Of a stretch of 64,000 bases of DNA, positions 49,385-58,984 are shown piece after piece; position 1 is the stretch's first letter; each line of letters begins with the position of its first letter. The notes below the pieces were generated by a model, which did not search any database, was not told the origin of the DNA, and worked only from the letters and a program-made list of their open reading frames with translations. The position numbers were made by a program, and so were the translations under genes. The DNA lies in contig NZ_QHKM01000008.1 of NCBI RefSeq assembly GCF_003258365.1, positions 124,001 through 188,000 of the forward strand, written 5' to 3'. The DNA comes from Hymenobacter edaphi (GTDB lineage: Bacteria > Bacteroidota > Bacteroidia > Cytophagales > Hymenobacteraceae).

Positions 49385-49439
49385 GACCCACCCGCGCCGT
49401 CCGGCTTATTTCCTCTCCCTGCATCTTCTCCCTGCCTAT

Positions 49440-50393
49440 ATGAAGCTGGCGATTCTCTCGCGTGAGCCCAAACTATATTCCACCCGGCGCCTGGTGGAGG
49501 CCGCCGAGCTGCGCGGCCACCAGGTCGAGGTCATCGACCACCTGCTCTGCAACCTGGTGTTGGAAAAAAGCACGCCCGGCATCATCTACGAAGGCCGCCG
49601 CCTCGAAGGCTTCGACGCGGTGATTCCGCGCATCGGGGCCTCCGTCACGTTCTACGGCACGGCCGTGGTGCGGCAGTTCGAGATGATGAAAGTGCGCACG
49701 GCCATCGAAAGCCAGGCCATTGTGCGCTCCAGGGACAAGCTGCGCTCCATGCAGATCCTGGCCCGGGCCGGCGTGGGCATGCCCAAAACAGCCTTCACCA
49801 ACTACTCCGACGAGGTGCCCGAAATGATCCGGCAGGTGGGCGGCGCCCCGGTCATCATCAAGCTGCTGGAGGGCACCCAGGGCCTGGGCGTGGTGCTGGC
49901 CGAAACGGAAAAAGCCGCCCAGTCGGTCATCGAGGCCTTCCACAACCTCAAGGCCCGCATCATCGTGCAGGAGTTTATTGCCGAAAGCAAGGGCGCCGAC
50001 CTGCGCGCCTTCGTGGTCAACGGCGAAGTGGTGGGGGCCATGAAGCGGCAGGGCAAGGAGGGCGAGTTTCGCTCGAACCTGCACCGCGGCGGCACCGGCA
50101 TGCTGGTGAAGCTGAGCCGGGCCGAAAAAGCCGCCGCCCTGCTGGCCACCAAGGCCCTGGGCCTCGGCATTGCCGGCGTGGACATGCTGCAGAGCAAGCG
50201 CGGCCCGCTGGTGCTGGAGGTGAATTCCTCGCCCGGCCTGGAGGGCATCGAAAAAGCCACCGGCCTCGACATTGCCGGCAAAATCATCGAGTACACCGCC
50301 GAGCTGGCCTCCCGGAAGAAACCCAAGAAGAAGCCCGCCGCCAAGTCGGCCAAGGCCCTGCCCGACACGCAGTCGGACGAGCCGCGGGTGTAG
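49440..50393 (+). CDS. rimK: RimK-family ATP-grasp glutamate ligase
   Basis: This 317-residue ATP-grasp enzyme adds glutamates to a protein C-terminus (ribosomal protein S6 in E. coli). It starts [36 protein letters not shown]-grasp motifs are [53 protein letters not shown], and the metal/phosphate region [31 protein letters not shown] Lys/Ala/Pro-rich tail of about 30 residues extends beyond the usual end. Its neighbour 48905 is a RimB-like protease. Confidence 0.95.
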   Translation: MKLAILSREPKLYSTRRLVEAAELRGHQVEVIDHLLCNLVLEKSTPGIIYEGRRLEGFDAVIPRIGASVTFYGTAVVRQFEMMKVRTAIESQAIVRSRDKLRSMQILARAGVGMPKTAFTNYSDEVPEMIRQVGGAPVIIKLLEGTQGLGVVLAETEKAAQSVIEAFHNLKARIIVQEFIAESKGADLRAFVVNGEVVGAMKRQGKEGEFRSNLHRGGTGMLVKLSRAEKAAALLATKALGLGIAGVDMLQSKRGPLVLEVNSSPGLEGIEKATGLDIAGKIIEYTAELASRKKPKKKPAAKSAKALPDTQSDEPRV

Positions 50394-50461
50394 CCCGGGC
50401 GCCTGGCTGGGTTACGTTCGGGCCGGGCGGCGGATCAACGGGTAGTCCAACCGCCTCCCGT

Positions 50462-51304
50462 ATGCGCGCGTCTGCCTGCTGCCGCTTGTCGTTCCTGCTG
50501 CTGTGGCCCCTCCTGATGGGCTGCGACGGGAAGGAATCGGCCGAGACCTACCACTTTGTCAACGCCCCGACGGCGCACCGGGTGAACCTGGCGCGCCTGC
50601 TGGGTGAGCGGCTCACGCTCGTATCGGCCACCGACACGCTGGAGCTGCGGGTGCGTTTCGAGCGCGCCACGCGCACGAGTATGGTACTGAATGCCCGCAG
50701 CGGCGACACGCTGATGCGGGGCTGGGTGACGCGCCACCGCCGCCTGTACTATTTCGCCGAGCCGCTGCGCGACTCCACGTACTGGATCCACGCCTGGCGC
50801 CGCACCAGCGGCATGGTGCAGGGCCTGACGGACGATGCCGCCCAGATGCTGGCCCTGCGAGCGGCCACTGATGCGGGCCGGCTGCCCCCGGCGCTGGTGC
50901 TGCCCGTGCTGCGCGCCGATACGCTGTTTACCAAACGGCTGCGCTACGAAGCCGCGGCGCTGCGGCCGGTGTTTGAGGCGCTGGTCGACAGCTGCCCGCC
51001 CTACCGCCTGCAGACGGCCGCCCCGGCCCGCCTGGCCGCTGGTGAGGCGGGGGCAGCCGCGCTGATCGGGGAGGTGTATCCCAACCCCGCGCCCGCCGGT
51101 GGCCTGGTCCACGTGCGCACCGGTGGGGCCGCGGAAGTGTCCTACACGCTGCTGGACGCCCAGGGCCGCCGCTGGCGCCGGGGGCAGCAGTTGCGCGCTT
51201 CGTTCACGCTGCCACTGGAAAATGTGCCGGCCGGCACCTACCTGCTGCGCCTGACCGAGCCCGCCAGCGGCCGGACCGCCACCCGCCACCTGGTGGTGGA
51301 ATAA
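50462..51304 (+). CDS. Exported protein with T9SS C-terminal sorting domain and a lipobox-like signal
   Basis: The 280-residue protein has a signal with L-M-G-C (Cys21), which looks like a lipobox. The middle region (about 30-190) is unrecognised. The C-terminal 75 residues are a type A sorting domain: GEVYPNPAPAGGLVHV, SYTLLDAQGRRWRRG, LPLENVPAGTYLLRL and a basic end. A lipobox and a T9SS tail together are unusual. It lies between rimK and the desuccinylase-like gene and ends in a shared terminator, so it may not belong to their pathway. Confidence 0.8.
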   Translation: MRASACCRLSFLLLWPLLMGCDGKESAETYHFVNAPTAHRVNLARLLGERLTLVSATDTLELRVRFERATRTSMVLNARSGDTLMRGWVTRHRRLYYFAEPLRDSTYWIHAWRRTSGMVQGLTDDAAQMLALRAATDAGRLPPALVLPVLRADTLFTKRLRYEAAALRPVFEALVDSCPPYRLQTAAPARLAAGEAGAAALIGEVYPNPAPAGGLVHVRTGGAAEVSYTLLDAQGRRWRRGQQLRASFTLPLENVPAGTYLLRLTEPASGRTATRHLVVE

Positions 51305-51335
51305 CCGCCCGGCCCGCGAACTGCGGAATATTCGA

Positions 51336-51384
51336 GAAATTAAAGGCCGCCGAGCCCGCTCCGGGCCCGGCGGCCTTTAATTTC
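51336..51384. terminator. Terminator after the T9SS cargo gene
   Basis: GAAATTAAAGGCCGCCGAGC with CCC pairs with GGGCCCGGCGGCCTTTAATTTC around a short loop. Adjacent A/T-rich ends suit both strands. Confidence 0.85.
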
Positions 51385-51398
51385 TACCTGCTCCGCCC

Positions 51399-52394
51399 TT
51401 GTCCGACACTCCGCCTATTGCCCCGCTGCCCGGCCCCGCCGACTTCTGCCTCAACGGCCTCACCATCGGCCCCGGCGAGCAGGTGCTCACCCGCCTGATC
51501 ATCGCCAAACTGCCCTCCGGCACCGTTATCGACGTGCCGGTGCACGTGTTTAGGAGCCCCGAGCCCGGCCCCACGGTACTGCTGATGGCCGGTATGCACG
51601 GCGACGAAGTGAACGGCATCGAAACCATCCGGCGCATGATCCGGCGCGGGCAGCTGCAGAAGCCTTTGCGGGGCAGCATCATTGCCATTCCCATCCTGAA
51701 CATCTACGGCTTCCTGAACTTCTCGCGCGAGGTGCCCGACGGCAAGGACGTAAACCGCTCCTTTCCCGGCTCGCCACGCGGCTCGGTGGCCAGCCGGGTG
51801 GCCCACCGCTTCATGCGCGAAATCATGCCGCTGGTCGATTACGGCATCGATTTTCACACCGGCGGGGCGGCCCGCTCCAACCACCCGCAGGTGCGCTGCC
51901 TGCTCGGCATCGATGCCGAAACCGATGCGCTGGCGGCCGCGTTTGCCGCGCCCTTCACCCTGCACGCCGAGCTGCGGCCCGGCTCGCTGCGCGAGGCGGC
52001 CATGCGCCAGGGGCGGCGCATCATCGTGTACGAAACCGGGGAGTCGCTGCGGCTCGATGAGCACGGCATCGAGCTGGCTTCGGCCGGCACCTTCCGCTTT
52101 CTGCAGCACCTGGGCATGCTGGCCGATGCGCCCGAACCCACCCAGGCCACCGTGGTGTGCCGCCGCCATACCTGGCTGCGGGCCAAATACTCGGGGCTGT
52201 TCCGCACCAGCCTCAAAACCGGGCAGTACCTGGAGAAAGGCCAGGAATACGGCATCGTGGCCGACCCCTACGGCGAAATGGCCGTGCGCTTGGAGTCGCC
52301 CATCAGCGGCTACATCATCGGGCTGAACCACATGCCGGTGGTCAATCAGGGCGACGCGCTGCTGCACGTGGCCGTGGAGGTGACGACCGGGTAG
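51399..52394 (+). CDS. Succinylglutamate desuccinylase/aspartoacylase family zinc carboxypeptidase-like protein
   Basis: The 331-residue AstE/AspA-type M14-related hydrolase starts with TTG (LSDTPPIAP). Zinc ligands are visible in MAGMHGDEVNGIE (His, Glu) and IDFHTGGAARSN (His). VNRSFPGSPRGSVASRVAHRF and the C-terminal beta-sandwich (LKTGQYLEKGQEYGIVADPYGE ... SPISGYIIGLNHMPVVNQGDALLHV) follow. Members near rimK genes have been proposed to remove glutamate-type modifications; that is inference here. It lies one gene downstream of rimK. Confidence 0.88.
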   Translation: MSDTPPIAPLPGPADFCLNGLTIGPGEQVLTRLIIAKLPSGTVIDVPVHVFRSPEPGPTVLLMAGMHGDEVNGIETIRRMIRRGQLQKPLRGSIIAIPILNIYGFLNFSREVPDGKDVNRSFPGSPRGSVASRVAHRFMREIMPLVDYGIDFHTGGAARSNHPQVRCLLGIDAETDALAAAFAAPFTLHAELRPGSLREAAMRQGRRIIVYETGESLRLDEHGIELASAGTFRFLQHLGMLADAPEPTQATVVCRRHTWLRAKYSGLFRTSLKTGQYLEKGQEYGIVADPYGEMAVRLESPISGYIIGLNHMPVVNQGDALLHVAVEVTTG

Positions 52395-52569
52395 GCGCAC
52401 CCGCCGGCGCCGGCAGCGCTGTGGTAAAAAAATAGGTCAGGCCGGTGGCGAAGCCACTCGAACGGCGCTAGTATTAGGGGCTTAAAGGGGCTGCGCCCCC
52501 AACGATGCTGCTCGGGTGCCTCCCGTTCGGCCCTTCACTTCAAATTAGGAATCAATTAACGAACTCGTT

Positions 52570-55074
52570 ATGGTCAACGCTTACCGTCAAATTATTGCCC
52601 GCTCGGGGCGCGCCAACCGCCGGGGGCGCTTGCTGCTGAGCCTATTGCTGTGGCTGCTCGTGGCTGCCGCTGCCCGGGCCCAGGCCCCGGCCATGCAGGT
52701 GGCGGCGGGCGGCGGCCATTCCCTGAGCCTGCACACCGACGGCACTCTGTGGGCCTGGGGCGACAATAGCCTTGGGCAGCTGGGCAACGGGCAAGCGGCC
52801 GTCTCCCAGTTCAGTCCCGTGCAAACGGGCGTCGGGGCGGTCTGGCAGTTCGTCAGCGCGGGCCAGACGCATACGGTGGCGATTCGCCAGGACGGCACGC
52901 TCTGGGCCTGGGGCGCCAACAATGCCGGCCAGCTCGGCGACGGCACCACCACCACCCGCCCGACACCGGTGCAAATCGGCACGACTGCCACGTGGCAAAG
53001 CGTCAGCGCGGGCACCGACTACACCGCGGCGGTGCGAACCGACGGCACGCTCTGGGCCTGGGGCAGCAACATGGACGGACAGCTTGGCGACGGGACGACC
53101 ACCAATCGTCTGGCCCCGGTGCAAATTGGCACGACTGCCACGTGGCGCAGCGTCAGCGCGGGCGTTTTTCACACGCTGGCCCTGCGGCAGGACGGCACTC
53201 TGTGGGCCTGGGGCTACAACGCCTTCGGCCAGCTCGGCGACGGCACCACCACCACCCGCACCAGCCCGGGGCAGGTGGGCGCCGGCACGGCCTGGCAAAC
53301 GGTCAGCGCCGGGGGCGCCCACTCCGTTGCGCTGCGCACCGATGGCTCGTTGTGGACCTGGGGTAACAACACCTACTGGCAGCTGGGCATCGCGGCCACT
53401 GCCGATCAGCTGGTGCCGGTGCGCTTCGGCACTGCGGCGGCCACCTGGCGCAGCGCCAGCGCGGGCGGTAGCTTCACGGTGGCCGTGCATACCAATGGCA
53501 CGGTGTGGGACTGGGGCATCGACGGCGTGGGCTGGATGAGCACGCCCTTCGCCCCTGACTACTCGCCCAAGCAGATCGGGGTCGATGCTACTTGGCAGCG
53601 CGTCAGCGCCGGCTACGCCCACGCGCTGGCCGTGCGCCAGGACGGCAGCGTGTGGGCCTGGGGCAGCAACTACGAGGGGCAGATAGCCCGGACGGCCCGT
53701 TCGTTCCGCGCCTCGCTTTCCCCGGCGCAGGTCGGGGCGGATACCAACTGGCAGCGCGCCAGCGCCGGCGACCAGTCCAGCACGGCCGTGCGTACCGATG
53801 GCACCCTGTGGACCTGGGGCAGCAACCGGTACGGGCAGCTCGGCGGCCCTTCCACCACCGGGCTGCCCGGCCCGCGGCAGGTGGGCGCGGCCACCACCTG
53901 GCAGCGCGCGGAGGCCGGCGCCTCGCACGTGACGGCCCTGCGGACCGACGGCACGCTCTGGACCTGGGGCAATAACGCCAACGGCCAGCTCGGCGACGGC
54001 ACGACCGGCTCCCAGCGCGACGCCCCCGCGCAGGTGGGCACCGTCGCCAGTTGGCAAAGCAGCAGCGCCGGGCTGAGCCACACCGTCGGGGTGCGGGCCG
54101 ATGGCAGCTTATGGACCTGGGGCAGCAACACGGACGGGCAGCTCGGCGACGGCACCACCACGCGGCGCAGCAGCCCGGTGCGGGTGGGCACGGCCAGCAC
54201 CTGGCGGAGCGCCAGCGCCGGGCTGAGCCACACCGTCGGGGTGCGGGCCGATGGCAGCTTATGGGCCTGGGGCAGCAACGGGGCCGGCGAGCTGGGCGAC
54301 GGCACCACCACCCCGCGCACCAGCCCGGTGCAGATCGGGGCCGGGGCCACGTGGCAAAGCGCCAGTGCCGGCAAGAACTTTACCGTAGCGCTGCGCACCG
54401 ATGGCACGCTCTGGGCCTGGGGCTACAACAGCAACGGCCAGCTGGGCGACGGCACCATCATCCGGCGCAGTACCCCCGTGCAAATCGGTGCGGCCACCAC
54501 CTGGCTGAGCATTAGCGCTGGCCAGAACTTCGCGCTGGCCCTGCGCCAGGATGGTACTCTCTGGGCCTGGGGCGACAACTCTTACGGGCAACTCGGCGAC
54601 GGCACCACGACCAACCGCCTCACCCCCGTGCAGATCGGCAGCGGCACCACGTGGCGCAGCGTCAGCGGCGGCTACTCGCACGCGCTGGCCGTGCGCCAGG
54701 ATGGCACGCTCTGGGCCTGGGGCAGCAATGGCAGTGTCGGGAAACTGGGGTATCCCGATGTGTTTGAGCAGCCCCAGCAGGTGCTGCCGAACACCCCCCT
54801 GGCCACGGCGGCGGCCCGTTTGGCCGGCGCGAGCTTCACCCTGTACCCCACGGTGCTGGCGGCCGGGCAGGCCTTGCACTACCAGCTGCACGCCCGCGCC
54901 GCAGCCGGGGCCGAACTGGCGGTGTACTCGCTCACCGGCCGGCACGTCGCTACGCACCGCCTCGCGGCCGCTGGGGGAATTGTGCCGGTCGGCGCGCTGC
55001 CCGCCGGCTGGTACCTGGCCCGCCTGCGCCTGCCCGACGGCCGCACGGCCACCAGCCGATTCCTGGTGCGCTAA
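52570..55074 (+). CDS. Exported RCC1-repeat protein with T9SS sorting domain (copy 1)
   Basis: The 834-residue protein has a signal peptide (cleavage near ARAQ, about 38). Fourteen RCC1-type repeats of about 50 residues follow ([27 protein letters not shown]). Fourteen is twice the seven blades of a RCC1 propeller, so two propellers are likely. A C-terminal type A sorting domain follows ([19 protein letters not shown] ... [25 protein letters not shown]). Within repeats 10 and 11 a 51-nt segment is exactly duplicated at 54064 and 54214. Likely a cell-surface protein; ligand unknown. Confidence 0.9.
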   Translation: MVNAYRQIIARSGRANRRGRLLLSLLLWLLVAAAARAQAPAMQVAAGGGHSLSLHTDGTLWAWGDNSLGQLGNGQAAVSQFSPVQTGVGAVWQFVSAGQTHTVAIRQDGTLWAWGANNAGQLGDGTTTTRPTPVQIGTTATWQSVSAGTDYTAAVRTDGTLWAWGSNMDGQLGDGTTTNRLAPVQIGTTATWRSVSAGVFHTLALRQDGTLWAWGYNAFGQLGDGTTTTRTSPGQVGAGTAWQTVSAGGAHSVALRTDGSLWTWGNNTYWQLGIAATADQLVPVRFGTAAATWRSASAGGSFTVAVHTNGTVWDWGIDGVGWMSTPFAPDYSPKQIGVDATWQRVSAGYAHALAVRQDGSVWAWGSNYEGQIARTARSFRASLSPAQVGADTNWQRASAGDQSSTAVRTDGTLWTWGSNRYGQLGGPSTTGLPGPRQVGAATTWQRAEAGASHVTALRTDGTLWTWGNNANGQLGDGTTGSQRDAPAQVGTVASWQSSSAGLSHTVGVRADGSLWTWGSNTDGQLGDGTTTRRSSPVRVGTASTWRSASAGLSHTVGVRADGSLWAWGSNGAGELGDGTTTPRTSPVQIGAGATWQSASAGKNFTVALRTDGTLWAWGYNSNGQLGDGTIIRRSTPVQIGAATTWLSISAGQNFALALRQDGTLWAWGDNSYGQLGDGTTTNRLTPVQIGSGTTWRSVSGGYSHALAVRQDGTLWAWGSNGSVGKLGYPDVFEQPQQVLPNTPLATAAARLAGASFTLYPTVLAAGQALHYQLHARAAAGAELAVYSLTGRHVATHRLAAAGGIVPVGALPAGWYLARLRLPDGRTATSRFLVR

Positions 55075-55101
55075 GGCCGCCACGCCAGACGCGCTCTAAC
55101 C

Positions 55102-55142
55102 AAGCGGCGGCTCCTTCCCGGTAGGAAAGGAGCCGCCGCTTC
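55102..55142. terminator. Terminator after RCC1 protein copy 1
   Basis: AAGCGGCGGCTCCTT pairs with AAGGAGCCGCCGCTT around a short loop. It serves the rightward RCC1 gene and perhaps the leftward response regulator ending at 55197. Confidence 0.8.
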
Positions 55143-55196
55143 GTATTGGCCCACCAATGGGGCTGGCCTGCCTGGCAGCAGGCCGGGGGCGGGGCC

Positions 55197-55607
55197 TTAC
55201 TCGTCGGGCAGCCGGCGCTGAAAGTGCAGCTGCAGCAGCGTGTCAATCTTTTCCCGGTCCAGGGGTTTGCTGATAAGGCCCGCAATGGGCAGCTCGTTGA
55301 TGCGGGCCAGGGCGCTGCCGTCCATGTAGGTGGTCAGCATCACGATGACGGTGGCGTCCTGCTGCTCCTGGGGCAGGCGCAGGTAGGCTTCCAGAAACTG
55401 GATGCCGTCCATGCCGGGCATGTTCACGTCGAGCAGCAGCAGCGAAGGCACGTAGGGCGGCGGCTGGGTGAGCAGGGCCAGGGCCTCCTCGCCGTTGTGG
55501 GCCACGCGCACCTGGTGGGTCACGTCGAGCTTTTTGAGTAGGTGCTCGTTGAGGAAATTGGTGGTGTCGTCGTCGTCGACGAGCAGAATGTGGGGCAGCT
55601 TTTCCAT
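55197..55607 (-). CDS. Single-domain response regulator paired with the PAS kinase
   Basis: The 136-residue receiver has ILLVDDDDTTNFLNEHLLKKLDV, the phosphoacceptor in LLLLDVNMPGMDGIQFL, MLTTYMD and LISKPLDREK. No DNA-binding output is present. It starts 7 nt after the kinase stop on the same strand (ATG 55607), so the two form a two-component unit. It is related to the orphan receiver at 34991. Confidence 0.94.
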   Translation of the reverse strand: MEKLPHILLVDDDDTTNFLNEHLLKKLDVTHQVRVAHNGEEALALLTQPPPYVPSLLLLDVNMPGMDGIQFLEAYLRLPQEQQDATVIVMLTTYMDGSALARINELPIAGLISKPLDREKIDTLLQLHFQRRLPDE

Positions 55608-55614
55608 ATAAAGT

Positions 55615-58593
55615 CTAGTCGGGGGAAGTACGCGGGAGGGTAACGGTGAAAATGGAGCCCAGGCCCGGCCAGCTGCGCACCGCAATGGTGCCATCGGCGT
55701 TTTCCACGATGCGCTTGAGCATGTAGAGGCCCACGCCCGAGCCGTCGACGTGGGAGTGCAGGCGCCGAAACAGGGTGAACAGCTTACCCTGTTGCTGCTC
55801 GGTCAGCCCCAGGCCGTTGTCCTGCACCGTCAGCACCACCTGCCCGGGCAGGCAGTGGGCACGCAGGTGTACGAGGGGCGGGCGCTCGGGGTGGCGGTAC
55901 TTGAGGGCGTTGCTGAGCAGGTTGTAGATGATGCTGCGCAGGTTTTTGGCCGCGAAATACACGGTAGGGCAGGCGTCCAGGTCGAGCATGAGGTGGGCGC
56001 GGGTGGTTTCGATGAGCGAGGCCAGGTCCAGGCGCACGTCGTCGACGAGGGCGGCCAGCGGCACCAGCTCGGCCGGCTGGGCGTGCTGCAGGCGCGACAC
56101 GTCGGTGAGGTGGCCCACCGTCTGCTGGAAGCGGGCCACGGCGCCCTGCATCAAGCCCAGCAGGTGCAGCACCATGGGCTCGGCGGTGTCGGCGGGCAGG
56201 TAGTCGCGCAGCGCGTCGAGCAGGCCCTCGATGTTGGCAATGGGCGCTTTCAGGTCGTGCGAGGCCGTGTACACGAAGGTGTCCAGGTCGGTATTGATGC
56301 GCGTGAGCTGGGCGTTGGTGTCGTTCAGCTCCTCGTTGGCGGCCTGCAGCTCCTCGTTGAGGGCCTGCACCTGCCGGCGGGCCTGCACCTTGTCGGTCAC
56401 GTCGAGAATAAAGGCCAGAATGCCCGTGACCTGCTGCTGCTCGTCGAACAGCGGCTGGTAGAGGAAATCCACGTAGCGCTGCTCGGGGCGGCGGGTACGC
56501 CGGTCGTAGAGGGCGGCCGGCACGTCGGTGCCCACAAACGGCTCCCCGGTGGCGTATACCCGGTCGAGCAGCTCGATGAAGCCCTGCCCGACCACCTCCG
56601 GAAACACCGCGGCCACGGTGCTGCCCAGCGTGGTGCGGTCGGCCGACAGCGCCTGGTAGAACTCGTTGAAGAAACTAAAGCGGTGCTCGGGGCCGCTGAG
56701 CGTGGCAATGGAGGCCGGCACCAGGCGCAGAATCTGGCTGAGCAGCCCCTGCTGCACCCGCAGCTGCTCGCGCTGCGCCTCGGCGTCGGCCAGGGCATCG
56801 GCCAGCTGCCGGGTACGCTCCTGCACGCGGGTTTCCAGCTCCTGGTTGAGCTGCTCCAGCTGCCGGCGGGCCTGCACCTGCTCGGTTACCTCGTTGGCCA
56901 CTACCATGGCCCCGTCGATGCGGCCGTCGGCCTGGTACACGGGCACGTACACAAAGTCCCAGTACACGGTGTCGCGGCGGCCTTCGCGCTCGTGCACGGC
57001 TTCCATGGCGTGGGCCACGTGGGGCACGCCGGTGGCCATTACCTCGTCGAGCAGTTCTTCGTAGCCCATGCCGGCCACCTCGGGCAGGGCCTCGAACAGG
57101 CCCCGCCCCACAATCTGGTCCTGGGTACGCCCCCACAGTCGGCACACGGTGGGGTTGGCCAGCTCGATAACGTAGCGCGGCCCGCGGTACACGGCAATGG
57201 CAATGGGCGCCTGCTCGAACACGCGCTGCAGCTCGCCGCGCTGCCGCTCGGCTTCGGCGCGGGCCGCCTGGGCCTCGTGGGTGCGCTCCTGCACGCGGGT
57301 TTCCAGCTCCTGGTTGAGCTGCTCCACCTGCCGGCGGGCCTGCACCTGCTCGGTCACGTCCACCGCGAAAACCAGGATGCCGGTCTGGCCCTGCTCGTCC
57401 CGCATGGGCTGGTACACAAAGTCGAAGTAGCGGGGCTGCAGCGTGCCGGTGGCGGCCTCGTGCAGCTGCACGAGCAGCTCCTGGCCGATAAACGGCTCCC
57501 CGGTGGCGTACACCCGGTCGAGCAGCTCGATGATGCCCTGATCCACCAGCTCGGGCATGACCTCGGCCACCGACTGCCCCAGCCGGACGCGGTAGTCAAT
57601 CAGGCCCTGGTACAGGTCGTTGGCGAAGGAGAAGCGGTGCTCGGGGCCGCTGAGCGTGGCAATGGCGGCCGGTACCTGCCGCAGAATGCGGCTGAGCAGT
57701 TGCTGCTGCTCTTCCAGCTGCCGGGTACGCTTCTGCACGCGGGCTTCCAGTTTCTGGTTGAGCTGCTCCAGCTGCCGGCGGGCCTGCACCTGCTCGGTTA
57801 CGTCCACCGACACATCGATGACGCCGAGCACCTGGCCCTGCGCGTCGTAGAGTGGCTGGTACACGAAGTTGTGGTAGGTGGTCTGCAGGCGGCCGTCGCG
57901 CAGCATGGTGGCCGGCGTTTCGGTGCCCGTTACGGGCACTCCGGTGCTGAGCACCTGCTGCAGTAGCGCATCGAAGCCCTGGCCCTGCACCTCGGGCAGC
58001 GCCTGCAGCAGCGGCCGGCCCAGCACCTGCTCGACCGGGCGACCCAGGGTGGCGGCCATCTGCTCGTTGGCGGCCGTGATGCGCAGCTCCTCGCCCTGAA
58101 ACAGCCCGATGGCCACCGGGGCCTGGGCCAGCAGGGCTTGCAGCAGGTTTCGTTCGCGCTCGGCCTCGGCGCGGGCCGCTTGTTCGCGGGCCTGGCTGTC
58201 GCGCAGGGCCTGCTCCTCGCCGGCCAGGCTGCCCGGCCCGAAGCTGACCAGCAGCCCGTCGCCCACGCGGCGGGCGGCCAGCCGGTAAGCATCGGCGCCG
58301 TCTTCGGCCGGGTAGTGCTGGGGGCCGTCGGTGAGCAGCGCATCCCGGTGGAAGGCCCAGAGGCCGGTGGCCTCGCCGTCGGGAAACTGCTGGCGGTACG
58401 TGGCGGCTGGGCGGGCGGGCAGGCGCAGCAGCCGCTGGGCGGCGGGATTCAGGTAGCCGAACACCAGATCCGTGACTTGCCCGGCCTCGTCGCGCACGGG
58501 CTGGTAATACACGATGCCGGAAACCGATAAGTCGAGTAAAGCAGCAAAGAACTCGTCGGGCGGTGCCAGCAGGGGCAAGTCAGCAGGAAGCAT
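55615..58593 (-). CDS. Soluble multi-PAS sensor histidine kinase
   Basis: This 992-residue kinase has no transmembrane helix. Domains in order: a divergent N-terminal PAS (about 10-120), four PAS modules (about 145-270, 300-420, 460-580, 630-750) joined by nearly identical coiled coils (TEQVQARRQLEQLNQ-LE-RVQ-RT), then HisKA with phospho-His (YTASHDLKAPIANIEGLL). HATPase_c follows with NLLSNALKYRHPERPP, DNGLGLTEQQQGKLFTLF and GSGVGLYMLKRIVEN. The linkers are also near-identical in DNA. ATG 58593 is preferred over an upstream Arg-rich extension and follows a -7 box at 58625. Confidence 0.95.
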   Translation of the reverse strand: MLPADLPLLAPPDEFFAALLDLSVSGIVYYQPVRDEAGQVTDLVFGYLNPAAQRLLRLPARPAATYRQQFPDGEATGLWAFHRDALLTDGPQHYPAEDGADAYRLAARRVGDGLLVSFGPGSLAGEEQALRDSQAREQAARAEAERERNLLQALLAQAPVAIGLFQGEELRITAANEQMAATLGRPVEQVLGRPLLQALPEVQGQGFDALLQQVLSTGVPVTGTETPATMLRDGRLQTTYHNFVYQPLYDAQGQVLGVIDVSVDVTEQVQARRQLEQLNQKLEARVQKRTRQLEEQQQLLSRILRQVPAAIATLSGPEHRFSFANDLYQGLIDYRVRLGQSVAEVMPELVDQGIIELLDRVYATGEPFIGQELLVQLHEAATGTLQPRYFDFVYQPMRDEQGQTGILVFAVDVTEQVQARRQVEQLNQELETRVQERTHEAQAARAEAERQRGELQRVFEQAPIAIAVYRGPRYVIELANPTVCRLWGRTQDQIVGRGLFEALPEVAGMGYEELLDEVMATGVPHVAHAMEAVHEREGRRDTVYWDFVYVPVYQADGRIDGAMVVANEVTEQVQARRQLEQLNQELETRVQERTRQLADALADAEAQREQLRVQQGLLSQILRLVPASIATLSGPEHRFSFFNEFYQALSADRTTLGSTVAAVFPEVVGQGFIELLDRVYATGEPFVGTDVPAALYDRRTRRPEQRYVDFLYQPLFDEQQQVTGILAFILDVTDKVQARRQVQALNEELQAANEELNDTNAQLTRINTDLDTFVYTASHDLKAPIANIEGLLDALRDYLPADTAEPMVLHLLGLMQGAVARFQQTVGHLTDVSRLQHAQPAELVPLAALVDDVRLDLASLIETTRAHLMLDLDACPTVYFAAKNLRSIIYNLLSNALKYRHPERPPLVHLRAHCLPGQVVLTVQDNGLGLTEQQQGKLFTLFRRLHSHVDGSGVGLYMLKRIVENADGTIAVRSWPGLGSIFTVTLPRTSPD

Positions 58594-58624
58594 TGAGCAG
58601 AACAACCCGGAAGCAATGGGTGGA

Positions 58625-58632
58625 TAAAGGTA
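58625..58632 (-). promoter_or_regulatory. -7-like box for the PAS kinase operon
   Basis: TACCTTTA on the minus strand (seven of eight to TAnnTTTG) lies 32 nt upstream of the kinase ATG. Confidence 0.4.
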
Positions 58633-58984
58633 GCAGTACGGAATGTGGCGTCGCCGGACTATATGCAACCGCAAAACGAATAACCGCGCGCCCGGCCCGC
58701 CGCGAACAACACGGCCAGCCAAGCTCGGCGGGCGGGCGCCTGCGTTTGAAGCCGACTAATATACGACGCCGCGCCCAGCGCCGCAGACCGGGCGGGCGCG
58801 GCGGGGCCGGAAAGGCAGCGGGCGCGGCGCGGGGGCGGCCCCAAGGTATCCTGCGAAGCTCAGCGGGCCGTCGGGCAATAGTCCGCCTCCCGGCCCGCTG
58901 GCCAGGGTCGATACGGAATGCGGTGTTCCTTGGCTCCGCAGCGCCGAAGTGGCCCCGCGCAGCCGCCCAAATGCCGCCGCGCCG
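58633..58984. other. GC-rich spacer between the S9 peptidase and the PAS kinase
   Basis: Extremely GC-rich non-coding DNA. GCGCCCGGCCCGCCG (about 58687) and CGGCGGGCGGGCGC (about 58727) can pair as a long hairpin that may end the peptidase transcript, although no T-run follows. No gene is supported. Confidence 0.4.

Noticed and set aside
52700-54750. Regular 150-bp periodic DNA repeats, considered as a minisatellite or CRISPR-like array.
   Set aside because: The period equals the roughly 50-residue RCC1 repeat within one open frame; the pattern is protein-coding.
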